From an uncultured Clostridium sp. (GTDB taxonomy: Bacteria > Bacillota > Clostridia > Clostridiales > Clostridiaceae), in NCBI RefSeq assembly GCF_900769625.1, contig NZ_CAAGHK010000034.1, positions 1-46,022 on the forward strand: a stretch of DNA of 46,022 nucleotides, written 5' to 3'. Position numbers and translations under genes: made by a program. Positions within the stretch are counted from its first letter, which is position 1; every line of letters begins with the position of its first letter. Below, piece after piece: positions 7,599-17,062 of this stretch. The notes beneath the pieces were generated by a model, which saw only the letters and a program-made list of their open reading frames with translations, was not told where the DNA came from and searched no databases.

Positions 7599-10313
7599 AT
7601 GGGATTATTAAATGCCTTATTTGGAACATACAGTGAAAGGGAAGTAAAAAGACTTAAGTCTACAATTGAAAAAATAAATTCTTTAGATGAATCAATGCAG
7701 AAGCTTTCTGATGAGGAATTAAAAGCTAAAACTGTAGAGTTTAGAGAAAGATTAAAAAATGGAGAAACATTAGATGATATCTTAGTTGAAGCATTTGCTG
7801 TAGTTAGAGAAGCTTCTTCAAGAGTTTTAGGAATGAAGCATTACGATGAACAGTTAATGGGTGGTATGGTTTTACACCAAGGAAGAATAGCTGAAATGAA
7901 AACTGGTGAAGGTAAGACTTTAGTTGCAACATTACCAGCATATTTAAATGGATTAAGTGAAGATGGTGTCCATATTGTAACAGTTAATGACTATCTTGCT
8001 AAAAGAGATGCTGAGCAGATGGGTGAGTTATATGGATTCTTAGGATTAACAACTGGTGTTATCATCCATGATTTAAATAACGATCAAAGAAGAGATGCGT
8101 ATGCATGCGACATAACTTACGGAACAAATAATGAATTTGGATTCGACTACTTAAGAGATAACATGGTTATTTACAAAGAAGAAAGAGTTCAAAGACCATT
8201 AAACTTTGCAGTTGTCGATGAAGTTGACTCTATCCTGATTGATGAAGCAAGAACTCCGCTTATAATATCAGGTCAGGGAGAAAAATCAACTGAATTTTAT
8301 AAAGTAGCAGATTATTTTGCTAAAAAGCTTGTTGCAGAAAAAGATTTTACTAAAGATGAAAAAGCTAATGCTATACTTTTAACAGATGAAGGTATAAAGA
8401 AAGCAGAAGCAACATTTAAAGTAGAAAACTACGCTGATGCTGAAAATTTAGAATTACAGCATTACGTTACTCAAGCCTTAAAGGCTAACTTTGCCATGAA
8501 GAAAGATAAAGACTACATGGTTAAAGATGGAGAAGTAATCATCGTTGATGAATTTACAGGAAGACTTATGGAAGGTAGAAGATATTCAGATGGTCTTCAC
8601 CAAGCAATAGAAGCTAAAGAAGGTGTTAAGATTGCAAGAGAATCTAAGACATTAGCCACTATTACATTCCAGAATTACTTCAGAATGTACAAAAAATTAT
8701 CAGGTATGACTGGTACTGCATTAACAGAAGAAGGTGAATTTAGAGAAATTTATGGATTAGATGTTATTGTTATACCAACTCATAGACCAATATCTAGAAT
8801 AGATAATCCAGATTTAGTATTCAGTACTGAAAAGGGTAAATTTGAAGCAGTTGCAGCAGAAGTTGCTAAGGCTCATGAAAAGGGTCAGCCAGTATTAGTT
8901 GGTACAGTAAGTATTGAAAAATCAGAGCTTGTTTCTCAATTACTTAAGAAAAAAGGAATTCCTCATCAAGTATTAAATGCTAAGTTCCATGAACAGGAAG
9001 CTGAAATAATCAGTCATGCTGGTGAAAAGGGAATGGTTACTATTGCAACAAATATGGCTGGGAGAGGGACTGATATCAAGCTTGGTGAAGGTGTACTTGA
9101 ACTAGGTGGACTTAAGATAATAGGTACTGAAAGACATGAATCAAGAAGAATAGATAACCAGCTAAGAGGACGTTCTGGTAGACAGGGAGATGTAGGTGAA
9201 TCTACATTCTTCATATCATTAGAAGATGACTTAATGAGAATTTTCGGTTCAGAAAAGATTCAAGGAGTTGTTGGCAAGCTAGGTCTTCAAGAAGATGAAG
9301 CAATTGAAAGTAAAATGGTTTCAAAAGCTATTGAAAATGCTCAAAAGAAGGTTGAAGGAAACAACTTTGATATAAGAAAGACATTATTAGGATATGATAA
9401 TGTAATGAATATTCAAAGAGAGGTTATCTACAAACAAAGAGCTGAAGTTCTTGAAGGTGAAGATGTAAAAGAAGAAATCTTATCAATGGTTAGAGAAATA
9501 ATAGCAAAAGCTGTTAACACTCATATTACAGGTGAAAGTGAAAACTATAGAGAAGAATTCTTACACTTAATGGTTTATTTACAAGACATGTGCATTCCAC
9601 CACAAAGTGTTGATTTACCAAGTCTTGAAAATATGTCAAACGATGAAATAATAGATAGTTTATATAAGACAGCAGTTGATTTCTATGAAAAGAAAGAAGA
9701 AGAATTTACTTCAGAAAGATTAAGGGAAATCGAAAGAGTTGTTCTATTAAAAGCAGTTGACAGCAAGTGGATGAATCATATTGATAATATGGATCATTTA
9801 AAGCAAGGTATTGGATTACAGGCATTTAAGCAAATTGATCCAGTTCAAGCATATTCAATGGAAGGTAGCGAAATGTTTGACAACATGATCAATGAAATTA
9901 AAGAAGAAACTGTAAGATTATTATTCCACGTTAAGATTGAAAGAGCACCAGAAAGAGCTAGAGTTGCTCAAGAAACAGCAGCAGTTCATGCTGATGGCCC
10001 AGGAGCAGGTCAAGGACAACAACAGAATAACGGTGGTCCAATAAGATTACAGACAATGGTTAGATCTAAAGCAAGACCAGGACAAAAAGGACCAGTTCCA
10101 ACAATAAAACCAGGCCAAGGAGGTCCAGCAGTTATGGCAGGTGGTCCAGGAAGTGAAGGACCAGCAGGAGAATCAAATGGAGAAAATCCATATGAAGGAT
10201 TAACTCATCCATCTCAGATTCCTGTAACTCATGAAGATAAGCCAGGCAGAAATGATTTATGTCCTTGTGGAAGCGGTAAAAAATATAAAAACTGCTGCGG
10301 AAGAGAAGTTTAA
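7599..10313 (+). CDS. secA: Preprotein translocase ATPase SecA
   Basis: SecA is the motor that pushes unfolded preproteins through SecYEG. The 904-residue product has Walker A MKTGEGKTL near residue 100, the DEVD box VVDEVDSIL near 205, the preprotein cross-linking domain in between, the second nucleotide-binding fold with RGRSGRQGD near 523, the helical scaffold and wing domains, then a Gly/Pro/Gln-rich linker (about 795-880). It ends with an intact SEC-C zinc motif, CPCGSGKKYKNCC. The linker is longer and richer in glycine and proline than in many SecAs. The ATG at 7599 follows GAGAGGATGAC. Monocistronic, with promoter and terminator. Confidence 0.98.
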   Translation: MGLLNALFGTYSEREVKRLKSTIEKINSLDESMQKLSDEELKAKTVEFRERLKNGETLDDILVEAFAVVREASSRVLGMKHYDEQLMGGMVLHQGRIAEMKTGEGKTLVATLPAYLNGLSEDGVHIVTVNDYLAKRDAEQMGELYGFLGLTTGVIIHDLNNDQRRDAYACDITYGTNNEFGFDYLRDNMVIYKEERVQRPLNFAVVDEVDSILIDEARTPLIISGQGEKSTEFYKVADYFAKKLVAEKDFTKDEKANAILLTDEGIKKAEATFKVENYADAENLELQHYVTQALKANFAMKKDKDYMVKDGEVIIVDEFTGRLMEGRRYSDGLHQAIEAKEGVKIARESKTLATITFQNYFRMYKKLSGMTGTALTEEGEFREIYGLDVIVIPTHRPISRIDNPDLVFSTEKGKFEAVAAEVAKAHEKGQPVLVGTVSIEKSELVSQLLKKKGIPHQVLNAKFHEQEAEIISHAGEKGMVTIATNMAGRGTDIKLGEGVLELGGLKIIGTERHESRRIDNQLRGRSGRQGDVGESTFFISLEDDLMRIFGSEKIQGVVGKLGLQEDEAIESKMVSKAIENAQKKVEGNNFDIRKTLLGYDNVMNIQREVIYKQRAEVLEGEDVKEEILSMVREIIAKAVNTHITGESENYREEFLHLMVYLQDMCIPPQSVDLPSLENMSNDEIIDSLYKTAVDFYEKKEEEFTSERLREIERVVLLKAVDSKWMNHIDNMDHLKQGIGLQAFKQIDPVQAYSMEGSEMFDNMINEIKEETVRLLFHVKIERAPERARVAQETAAVHADGPGAGQGQQQNNGGPIRLQTMVRSKARPGQKGPVPTIKPGQGGPAVMAGGPGSEGPAGESNGENPYEGLTHPSQIPVTHEDKPGRNDLCPCGSGKKYKNCCGREV

Positions 10314-10390
10314 ACAGTTGAAAGTTGAAAACTTATAGTTGATAGTTTAAGATGAAATTCCTAGAGAATTTCTATAGAATTATTTTTGAT
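10314..10390. repeat. Degenerate intergenic repeat, family 1 (secA 3' copy)
   Basis: CAGTTGAAAGTTGAAAACTTATAG followed by TTTAAGATGAAATTCCT and AGAATTTCTATAGAATT belongs to the TTGACAATT / GATGAAATT repeat type seen elsewhere in the window, but is among the more diverged members. Confidence 0.4.
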
Positions 10391-10424
10391 AAGAAATCCC
10401 CGCTTTGGGGGTTTCTTATTTTAT
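10391..10424 (+). terminator. Terminator of secA
   Basis: AAGAAATCCCC (10391-10401) pairs with GGGGGTTTCTT (10407-10417), with one bulge, followed by ATTTTATT. The rest of the gap to prfB (10425-10620) is AT-rich, with only a TATAAT box at 10599-10604 that may serve prfB. Confidence 0.8.
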
Positions 10425-10636
10425 TGAAATTAATTATAGTTAGAAATTATTTGACTATGAGTTCTTGTTTATAACAATATAAAAACATCATTGGCAATGT
10501 TTATTTTATATGTGAGTATATATTTAGCTTGAATCACTATTTAAAGATAAGTATTTGAATATATCTTTTTATTATTTAAAGCAAGATTTAAAATATGATA
10601 TAATATTTATTAATGAAATTGAAAGAGGTGACATGG

Positions 10637-11738
10637 ATGAATGTTGAATTAGAAAAAGAATTATCTAAGCTTTCTAATCTGAAAAAATCTATCGATGAAA
10701 TGGGGGCTTCACTTTGACCGTCCTAAATTAGAAAGGGACCTTCATGAGTTAGAGTGCAGGATGCAGGAACCAGGATTCTGGGATGATTCTAAAAAGGCAG
10801 AAGAAGTCACAAAGAAGAGTAAAATTATAAAAGATAAAATGGAAAATTACGACAAATTGAAAAGTCAGCTTGAGGATATAGAAGTCTTAAAAGAAATGAT
10901 GGAAGAAGACGATGAAGAATCTGCAGATGAAATAATAGAAACAATAAAGTCTATTGAATGTGAAATTGATGATTATAATATGAAAATATTATTGTCTGGC
11001 GAGTATGACAAAAATAATGCAATAGTAACGCTTCATGTTGGTGTTGGAGGAACAGATGCCAATGATTGGACTGAAATGCTTCTGAGAATGTATACACGTT
11101 GGTGTGAAGGTAAGGGATATTCAGTTGAAACTGTTGATCTGATTGCTGGTGATGAAGCTGGAATTAAAAGTGTTACGTTAAAGGTATCTGGTGAATATGC
11201 CTATGGATATCTTAAAGCAGAAAAGGGTATTCATAGACTTGTCAGAATATCACCATATAATGCAAATGGAAAGAGACAGACGTCATTTGCATCCATGGAA
11301 GTATTACCTGAGCTTACAAAGGAACAGGATATTAATATAAGAGCAGAAGATTTAAAGGTTGATACCTATAGAGCAAGCGGAGCAGGTGGTCAGCATATTA
11401 ATAAGACTGATTCAGCAGTAAGAATAACACACATACCTACAGGTATTGTTGTGCAATGCCAGAATGAAAGAAGTCAGTTTTCTAATAGAGAAACAGCAAT
11501 GGAAATGCTAAAATCAAAATTAGTTGAATTAAAAGAAAGAGCACATAAAGAAAAGATAGAAGATCTTACAGGTGAACTTAAAGATATGGGATGGGGAAGT
11601 CAGATAAGATCATATGTATTCCATCCATACAGTATGGTTAAAGATCATCGAACTAATGTTGAAACTTCAAATGTTAATGGTGTTATGGACGGAGATATTG
11701 ATATGTTCATCAACGCTTTTCTTAAACAGTCAAATTAA
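10637..11738 (+). CDS. prfB: Peptide chain release factor 2, with programmed +1 frameshift
   Basis: RF2 ends translation at UGA and UAA. The true start is ATG 10637, six bases after AGAGGTG; 25 codons follow, ending MGASL, then an in-frame TGA at 10715-10717. The slip sequence CTT TGA C (10712-10718) shifts reading by +1 to DRPKLERDLHELE and on to the stop at 11738. The rest has the RF2 arrangement and the catalytic GGQ loop (RASGAGGQHINKTDSAVRI) encoded near 11370-11430. The frameshift makes RF2 regulate its own synthesis: low RF2 lets the ribosome pause on UGA and slip. A stimulatory GGGGG lies at 10702-10706, five bases before the CTT. Reading only the shifted frame would give a wrongly shortened product starting near 10695. 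Confidence 0.95.
10702..10718 (+). promoter_or_regulatory. prfB recoding site
   Basis: An internal Shine-Dalgarno-like GGGGG (10702-10706), spacer CTTCA, then the slippery CTT and in-frame TGA followed by C (10712-10718). The spacer is five bases, versus three in the well-studied E. coli site. Confidence 0.9.
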
Positions 11739-11744
11739 AATGCA

Positions 11745-11796
11745 ATATGTACGTAATCTTATTTTTATTAATATAGATTATGTACATATTTTTTTA
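11745..11796 (+). terminator. Terminator of prfB
   Basis: ATATGTACGTAATCT (11745-11759) pairs with AGATTATGTACATAT (11775-11789), with one bulged or mismatched base, followed by seven Ts. It lies between convergent prfB and the peptidase gene. Confidence 0.8.
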
Positions 11797-11797
11797 A

Positions 11798-13174
11798 TTA
11801 TGAATCAGATTTATCAATAACAGATTTATGATTTTTTAGAACAATCAGTGATATCGAAATGATGATGATAGAACCTGTAATAATCGGATTGTATAAGAAA
11901 AGTAGATATTTATTATATGAACAGTTATATATTTCTTTCTTTACAATTGCATAGACCTGATTGATGGAATCAGAATCAATATAATTGATTGTATCTTTTG
12001 GAGTATGAATTCTTGATACATCAGAATAGCAGATAGTTAATGCATTTATACCAGCGTTATTAAAACTAGCATGGTCGCTGGAATCTTGAATTTTTACATC
12101 ATATTCTATTTTATTTTCAATACATTGTGATTCAAGAAAATTAAGAGCCTCAGAGGATTCGAGACTGCATAGCCTGTTTGCAGAACTTCCTATTATAAAT
12201 GATAAAGGAGTATTTTCAGCACCTATCATATCAAAGTTAATTACATCTGCATCTTTAATTTCTTCTAGATGATTTGCAACAAAGTTTTTAGAGCCAAGAA
12301 GACCGAATTCTTCTCCTGTTAGAGCAACAAAGATAATGTCACGCTGAGGCTTTATTAGAGAAGATAGATTTTTTGAAAGCTCTAGTAAAAAAGCAGTGCC
12401 TGATGCATTATCTAATGCTCCATTATAATAATTGCCAAGTGCATCTACCCCTAAATGGTCATAATGTGCAGTTAGAATTAGTGGAGGCAGTGAAGGTGAT
12501 GTACCTTTAATTACACCGACTATATTTGATGTTGTTTTCAAAGAAGTTGCATAAGGAAGTTTAACGCAGACTTCAAGGTTATTGCGGAGTGAATTTAAAA
12601 TATCATTATATAACTCAGTGGTTATATTTATACAGAAATCATATTGTGAGTTATAGTTAAATGAACTTCTGAAACTAAAGTCTTTATTTGGATTGACTTT
12701 AAAAAGATATTTTTTATTATTTTGGGTAATTATTATTGAATTCGTTAGTATCTCAACATTATCTTCTTTGGTAAATACAGCTTCTGAAGATTTGAAATTA
12801 AGCATATTTTCTTTAAAATCACTTCCATATGAGTAATCATTCATTACTTTGCCGTTAGAAGTAATAGTTAATGAAGGTGTATTATTATTAGTTACCGGCG
12901 TAATTACATCAAAAGATTCTCGGTATTTTGAATCAAATGGTTTTAATTTATAATCTTTAAAAGTATTTTCTATCAATATTGAAGCTGAATAATTTCCAGT
13001 TGAACCAGTCAGTCTTCCAGCATATTTTTCGGAAGTCAGTATTTCAATGTTATTCTTTACATTCTGTGGATCAAAATCATAATATGTAATCTGTAGAAAG
13101 AGAGAGGTAAATACGTATATCATGCATATCAGCAGTATAGAATAGTATGAGTATCTGCGTAATTTCTTTTTCAT
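11798..13174 (-). CDS. Membrane-anchored M28 family zinc aminopeptidase
   Basis: The 458-residue product has a transmembrane anchor at about 11-30, a long extracytoplasmic region, an M28 peptidase domain, and a second transmembrane segment near the C terminus (about 422-446). All the family's two-zinc ligands are visible: His237 in AHYDHLG, Asp255 in GALDNASG, Glu289 in TGEEFG, Asp315 in NFDMIG and His390 in RIHTPKDT, with catalytic Asp239 and Glu288. It should remove N-terminal residues from peptides outside the membrane. The ATG at 13174 follows GAAGGA. The C-terminal helix is an unusual extra, so both ends of the peptidase are tethered. Substrate unknown. Confidence 0.88.
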   Translation of the reverse strand: MKKKLRRYSYYSILLICMIYVFTSLFLQITYYDFDPQNVKNNIEILTSEKYAGRLTGSTGNYSASILIENTFKDYKLKPFDSKYRESFDVITPVTNNNTPSLTITSNGKVMNDYSYGSDFKENMLNFKSSEAVFTKEDNVEILTNSIIITQNNKKYLFKVNPNKDFSFRSSFNYNSQYDFCINITTELYNDILNSLRNNLEVCVKLPYATSLKTTSNIVGVIKGTSPSLPPLILTAHYDHLGVDALGNYYNGALDNASGTAFLLELSKNLSSLIKPQRDIIFVALTGEEFGLLGSKNFVANHLEEIKDADVINFDMIGAENTPLSFIIGSSANRLCSLESSEALNFLESQCIENKIEYDVKIQDSSDHASFNNAGINALTICYSDVSRIHTPKDTINYIDSDSINQVYAIVKKEIYNCSYNKYLLFLYNPIITGSIIIISISLIVLKNHKSVIDKSDS

Positions 13175-13286
13175 TTTTAATCCTTCTATAATAAATGTTT
13201 ATATTAATATTTATTAAGTAAATATTTTTAATATGATATAAATTTTATATGGCAAGGGTCAGACAATGTATAAGTTCACATAATAG

Positions 13287-13329
13287 AAGTGGAAGCTAAC
13301 TGTCTATTTCAGATGAGCTTCCACTTTTT
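13287..13329. terminator. Hairpin with T-run between minus-strand genes
   Basis: AAGTGGAAGCT (13287-13297) and AGCTTCCACTT (13316-13326) are perfect inverted copies. The T-run is on the plus strand, where no gene precedes it; on the minus strand, where it follows the small membrane protein gene, the tail reads CTATTAT. It may stop the minus-strand gene weakly or be a leftover of a lost plus-strand gene. Confidence 0.55.
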
Positions 13330-13378
13330 CTGATGATGATGTAACCATAATGAATATAAGAGTGATAGTTCTATTTGA

Positions 13379-13711
13379 TTACAATGGTTTATAAAACATG
13401 TCTATCATTGAATAAATGGCTGATAATATTATGCATACATAAAGTGCAATATTTAAACCTGGTTTTATTATGGATAAAATTCCTCCGGCAACAAGTGAAA
13501 GTATTATTACAACACTTATAAATTTAAAGAATCCAGATTTATTAGTCAGAAGAGTTATTACAGAAGAAAACATAATAAGAATCATGGTTATAAAATAAAA
13601 TATATTTTTCAAAATATCTGAGTAGTTCATTATCTTTAATTCATTTAAAGCAAGTACAAGAAGAAGAAATAATAAAATAAAAGAACATATTTTGCTTATA
13701 TTTTTTATCAT
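13379..13711 (-). CDS. Small four-helix membrane protein, unrecognised
   Basis: The 110-residue product starts at ATG 13711, because GGTGGTGAG lies just upstream there; a longer reading to 13789 would lack a ribosome binding site. It is almost wholly hydrophobic, with about four transmembrane segments (approximately residues 8-22, 33-50, 58-75 and 82-100) and few charged residues. No domain or motif was recognised. It is transcribed away from the two-component genes and toward the M28 peptidase gene. Confidence 0.6.
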   Translation of the reverse strand: MIKNISKICSFILLFLLLVLALNELKIMNYSDILKNIFYFITMILIMFSSVITLLTNKSGFFKFISVVIILSLVAGGILSIIKPGLNIALYVCIILSAIYSMIDMFYKPL

Positions 13712-13916
13712 AATCTCACCACCTTCAATTAAATGGAAATATTTTACATAATAATTATACAGATATATTCTAAGATAATCAAACAGCAAATAATGATATA
13801 AACAGTATAATTTTATAAGAAAGTGAATATAATTATATGTTAATCAGCACTAATTAACTGAATGATAGTAAAGTGTGGTAAAATATATTTAATTAATGGT
13901 TGTGAGGTGGTTGTTA

Positions 13917-14616
13917 ATGAACATTTTAATAGCAGAGGATGAGAAGGATATTAGAAACCTGATTTCTCTACATATGAAAAAGGAAAACCATAGTGTTTTT
14001 GAAGCTTGTGATGGGCAGGAATCTTTAGAAATTTTTGGAAAAGAAAAAAATAGATTTAATGCTTATTGATATAATGATGCCGAGAGTTAATGGAATATCA
14101 GTAATACAGAAAGCGAGGGAAATTTCAACAATACCTATAATATGTATCACAGCAATGGGCAGTGATTCTGATAAAGTACTTACTCTTGGAATAGGAGCTG
14201 ATGATTATTTAGTTAAGCAGCTAAGTCCTATCGAACTTAGCGCAAGAGTATCATCACACTTAAGAAGGTGTTACAGATATACTGAAAATAATGAAGATAC
14301 CTATACTACAGGAGAGCTGAAAATATACTCCGATACTTTTGAAGTTTATAAAGGCGAGAAGAAAATAGAATTAAATCCCAAAGAATTTAAAATACTTAAA
14401 TTACTAGTATCAAATGCTGGACGAGTATTTACTAAAAAGCAGATTTATGAACAGGTCTGGGGCGACGTTTATATAGGAGATTCAAATAATATAATGGTTC
14501 ATTTAAGCCATATAAGAGAGAAAATTGAGGATGACCCTAAAAATCCTGTATATATAAAAACAATCAGGGGAATAGGGTATAAGATTGAAAGGTATAAACC
14601 TAATGAAGTACAGTAA
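13917..14616 (+). pseudogene. OmpR-family response regulator disrupted by a frameshift
   Basis: The natural start is ATG 13917 after GAGGTGG. The first frame encodes MNILIAEDEKDIRNLISLHM and more of a receiver domain up to SLEIFGKEK, then runs into a stop at 14061-14063. The rest (DLMLIDIMMP with the phosphoacceptor Asp, then the winged-helix DNA-binding domain ending RTIRGIGYKIERY) lies in the +1 frame up to 14616. Removing one A from the seven-A run at 14044-14050 restores one open frame. The conserved receiver Lys-Pro is Lys-Gln here (DDYLVKQLS), a further sign of decay. A TTG at 14035 could start only a receiver-less fragment. Phase variation or a sequencing error in the A-run is the alternative. 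Confidence 0.8.
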
Positions 14617-14619
14617 GAA

Positions 14620-15783
14620 GTGCCCAAGAAGCGTTACCACAGAAATGTTTTTTGTATATTTTTGGGGTGTATAGCGATTTCTGTTATACTCCTTATTGCA
14701 ATTCATTTATCTTTTTTGATTTATGAAGTAACATGCAGCAGACGTACATATAACAGAGAATATTTTGAGACACTTGAAAGGAAAATAGAAAATGATTATA
14801 CAACGATTACAGATGAAGAGCTGCAGGTAATTAGAGGTTTTATTATCAAGATAAATAATGACAGTAAGATTGTGTATTCAGCAGGAAATATTGATTCAGA
14901 TACGTTTAAGGATTTTAAGCTGGAAGAATATATGAGTATACTTGGAATCAATGCACAAGATAAATTTAGTGTAAATCCACCTGATATACTTTCGAGAAAT
15001 ATTTTTAAAAATTTCACAAACATTATAATAACGGGGCCAGATGGAGTCAAATGTTCGTTTTATACAAGATATCTGGAAGAGGATAAATCATTGATTGTTA
15101 TTGGATGTCCATATTCTGAAATTACCAAACCAAATCTTGTAACGCAGATAATTCCGCATCATTATATAGTAAAGTTTTTTGTATTCTGTAATGTGATGGT
15201 AGTTTTGGGAATTGTATATATTCTGGCTAAGAAGACTTCAAAGGAATTTATTGATCCTATAAAGACACTTCTCAGAGGTGTTACCGAGGTGTCTAATGGA
15301 AATTATGATATAAGGATTGAAAGCAAGAAAATAAATGAATTTCTAGAACTGAGTAATGGGTTTAATAATATGGCACAGACTATCCAGAAAGAGCAGGAAG
15401 AAAATAGAAAGCTGGAAAAGATGAGAGAAGATCTGATTCTTGATATATCTCATGATTTAAAAAATCCCTTGGCATCAATAATGGGATATAGCGAGACATT
15501 AATAAATGAAGATAAACTGACAGAGGAAGAAACAAGAGAATATCTTACTATAATAAATAGGAATTCTCATAGAGCAAACAAGCTTATCAATGATTTATTT
15601 GAATTTTCATTATATAGCAATACTGATTATAAATTTAATCTCGTTAAGAATGATGTATGTGAAGTATTAAGACAGATAATATCTAACTTTATTCCAGAAT
15701 TTGAATATAAAGAATTTATATATTATTTTGATATTAATGAGGAAAGCTGCTATGTGATGATGGATGAGGAAAAGTTTTACTAA
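14620..15783 (+). CDS. Truncated sensor histidine kinase without ATPase domain
   Basis: The gene starts at GTG 14620, three bases after the regulator's stop. The 387-residue product has transmembrane segments at about 9-31 and 184-206, an extracellular sensor region between, a HAMP linker (about 205-258) and the HisKA dimerisation helix with the H-box DISHDLKNPLASIMGYSE near 277. It stops at EEKFY, where the HATPase domain should begin. The next bases in the shifted frame (15783-15803) spell IFSNICN, which fits the start of a HATPase N-box, but after that the domain is gone. It therefore cannot bind ATP or autophosphorylate and is best read as a decayed gene. Confidence 0.8.
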   Translation: MPKKRYHRNVFCIFLGCIAISVILLIAIHLSFLIYEVTCSRRTYNREYFETLERKIENDYTTITDEELQVIRGFIIKINNDSKIVYSAGNIDSDTFKDFKLEEYMSILGINAQDKFSVNPPDILSRNIFKNFTNIIITGPDGVKCSFYTRYLEEDKSLIVIGCPYSEITKPNLVTQIIPHHYIVKFFVFCNVMVVLGIVYILAKKTSKEFIDPIKTLLRGVTEVSNGNYDIRIESKKINEFLELSNGFNNMAQTIQKEQEENRKLEKMREDLILDISHDLKNPLASIMGYSETLINEDKLTEEETREYLTIINRNSHRANKLINDLFEFSLYSNTDYKFNLVKNDVCEVLRQIISNFIPEFEYKEFIYYFDINEESCYVMMDEEKFY

Positions 15784-15954
15784 TATTTTCAAACATATGT
15801 AATGTAACTTTTTGATATGGTAAGCATATTTAAGGTATTTTTAATATTGCAGCAATAGTGAATTAATATGTAATAAATATAATTAATATATGTAGAAGTG
15901 TAAAATTCAAAATAATAATATTGGTTTTATCTATACTATAGAGGAGGTAAAATA

Positions 15955-16815
15955 TTGGATTTAAATAATAAATTAAATAAGTTAAGAATTAGGGATATTA
16001 TTATTATTTATTTATTCAGCACATTTATTGTAAGTGGAATAATCTTTGGTGTTTTAAAAGTTAGCCATCAAGAAATGGGAAATTTCGTTTTAAATACATT
16101 AAGTTTAATTCTTCAGTTAATAATATTGATGTTATTATTATTAAAAATAAAACCCTCAAAAAATGATATATTATTTTTATATGAAGATTTTAAGAAAAAA
16201 ATAAATATGTTAGAAGTAGCTAGTGTTACTCTGATGAAATTATGTATAGCTGTAGGAGGAAGCAAGCTTATTATAAGCTGTATTTATTATTTTGATCCTA
16301 GCATAGTAAATAATTTTATAATTGATTCCAATTCCATGATTAATTCTTTTAGAAATTATATGGTAAATTTAATTTTGTTGCTTGTTGTATCTCCGATTAC
16401 AGAGGAGATAATATTCAGAAGTGTTATTTTAAACAGTCTTGTTAAGAAATTTAATCTTTGTACTGGAATAGTTGTTTCATCAATAGTCTTTGCTTCATTT
16501 TATGCAGGAAGCGGAATTGCTGGAGCACTGGCTCTGGGAATAATTAATTCTATATTATATATAAAGTATACAAATATATTGATTAATATTTTCGTCAATT
16601 TCATAAATAATGCGATTATTCTAATCTATATTTTACCATTAGTAAATAAAAGTATAGACGATATAATAATAACTAATGGCGAAGTAATTATTAATGTTGT
16701 TATCGGATGTATTTTAGGTGTTGTAGGAATTATAATGATGCTAAGATTTATCAATCGTAATAGTATTATGCTTAATAAATATGACAAATATTTAAAGGCC
16801 GATAAAGAGTTTTAA
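15955..16815 (+). CDS. CPBP-family intramembrane protein with altered active-site motifs
   Basis: The 286-residue product starts at TTG 15955 after a strong AGGAGGT. It is a multi-spanning membrane protein (about eight hydrophobic segments) with the CPBP/Abi motif 1, EEIIFR, near residue 147. In the family (CAAX prenyl protease/bacteriocin self-immunity type) motif 2 is FxxxH and motif 3 HxxxN/B. Here they read FASFY and NFINN, so both catalytic histidines seem to be missing. It could be a proteolytically inactive member. Single gene; no bacteriocin genes are next to it. Confidence 0.7.
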   Translation: MDLNNKLNKLRIRDIIIIYLFSTFIVSGIIFGVLKVSHQEMGNFVLNTLSLILQLIILMLLLLKIKPSKNDILFLYEDFKKKINMLEVASVTLMKLCIAVGGSKLIISCIYYFDPSIVNNFIIDSNSMINSFRNYMVNLILLLVVSPITEEIIFRSVILNSLVKKFNLCTGIVVSSIVFASFYAGSGIAGALALGIINSILYIKYTNILINIFVNFINNAIILIYILPLVNKSIDDIIITNGEVIINVVIGCILGVVGIIMMLRFINRNSIMLNKYDKYLKADKEF

Positions 16816-16933
16816 GATATGTTTATAATTGAAGATTATATTTTGATTAATAAACATAAAAAATTACGGAATAAATCTCTATGCGCTTGATATAATTATG
16901 ATAATAAGTCTATAATAGTATATAAGGTTATTT

Positions 16934-16962
16934 ATTGCCATTACTTATTAAGTAATGGCAAT
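16934..16962. repeat. Perfect 13-bp inverted repeat upstream of tex
   Basis: ATTGCCATTACTT (16934-16946) and AAGTAATGGCAAT (16950-16962) are exact inverted copies around a 3-base loop. There is no clear U-run on either strand. It may be a weak terminator after the CPBP gene or an operator. Confidence 0.55.
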
Positions 16963-17062
16963 ATTATTATGGGCAATAATAATAAGTAATATTTTAGATA
17001 TTAATACAAACAATATGCCTATATTAATATGTTAAAAATAGAGGATAAAACTGGAGGAAATT

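Noticed and set aside
10695..11738. prfB as a shorter gene starting near 10695
   Set aside because: That is only the shifted frame; the CTT TGA C recoding site and the ATG at 10637 with a good ribosome binding site show the full gene.
11614..11820. Plus-strand frame over the end of prfB
   Set aside because: It is out of frame with prfB and runs through the prfB terminator; a shadow.
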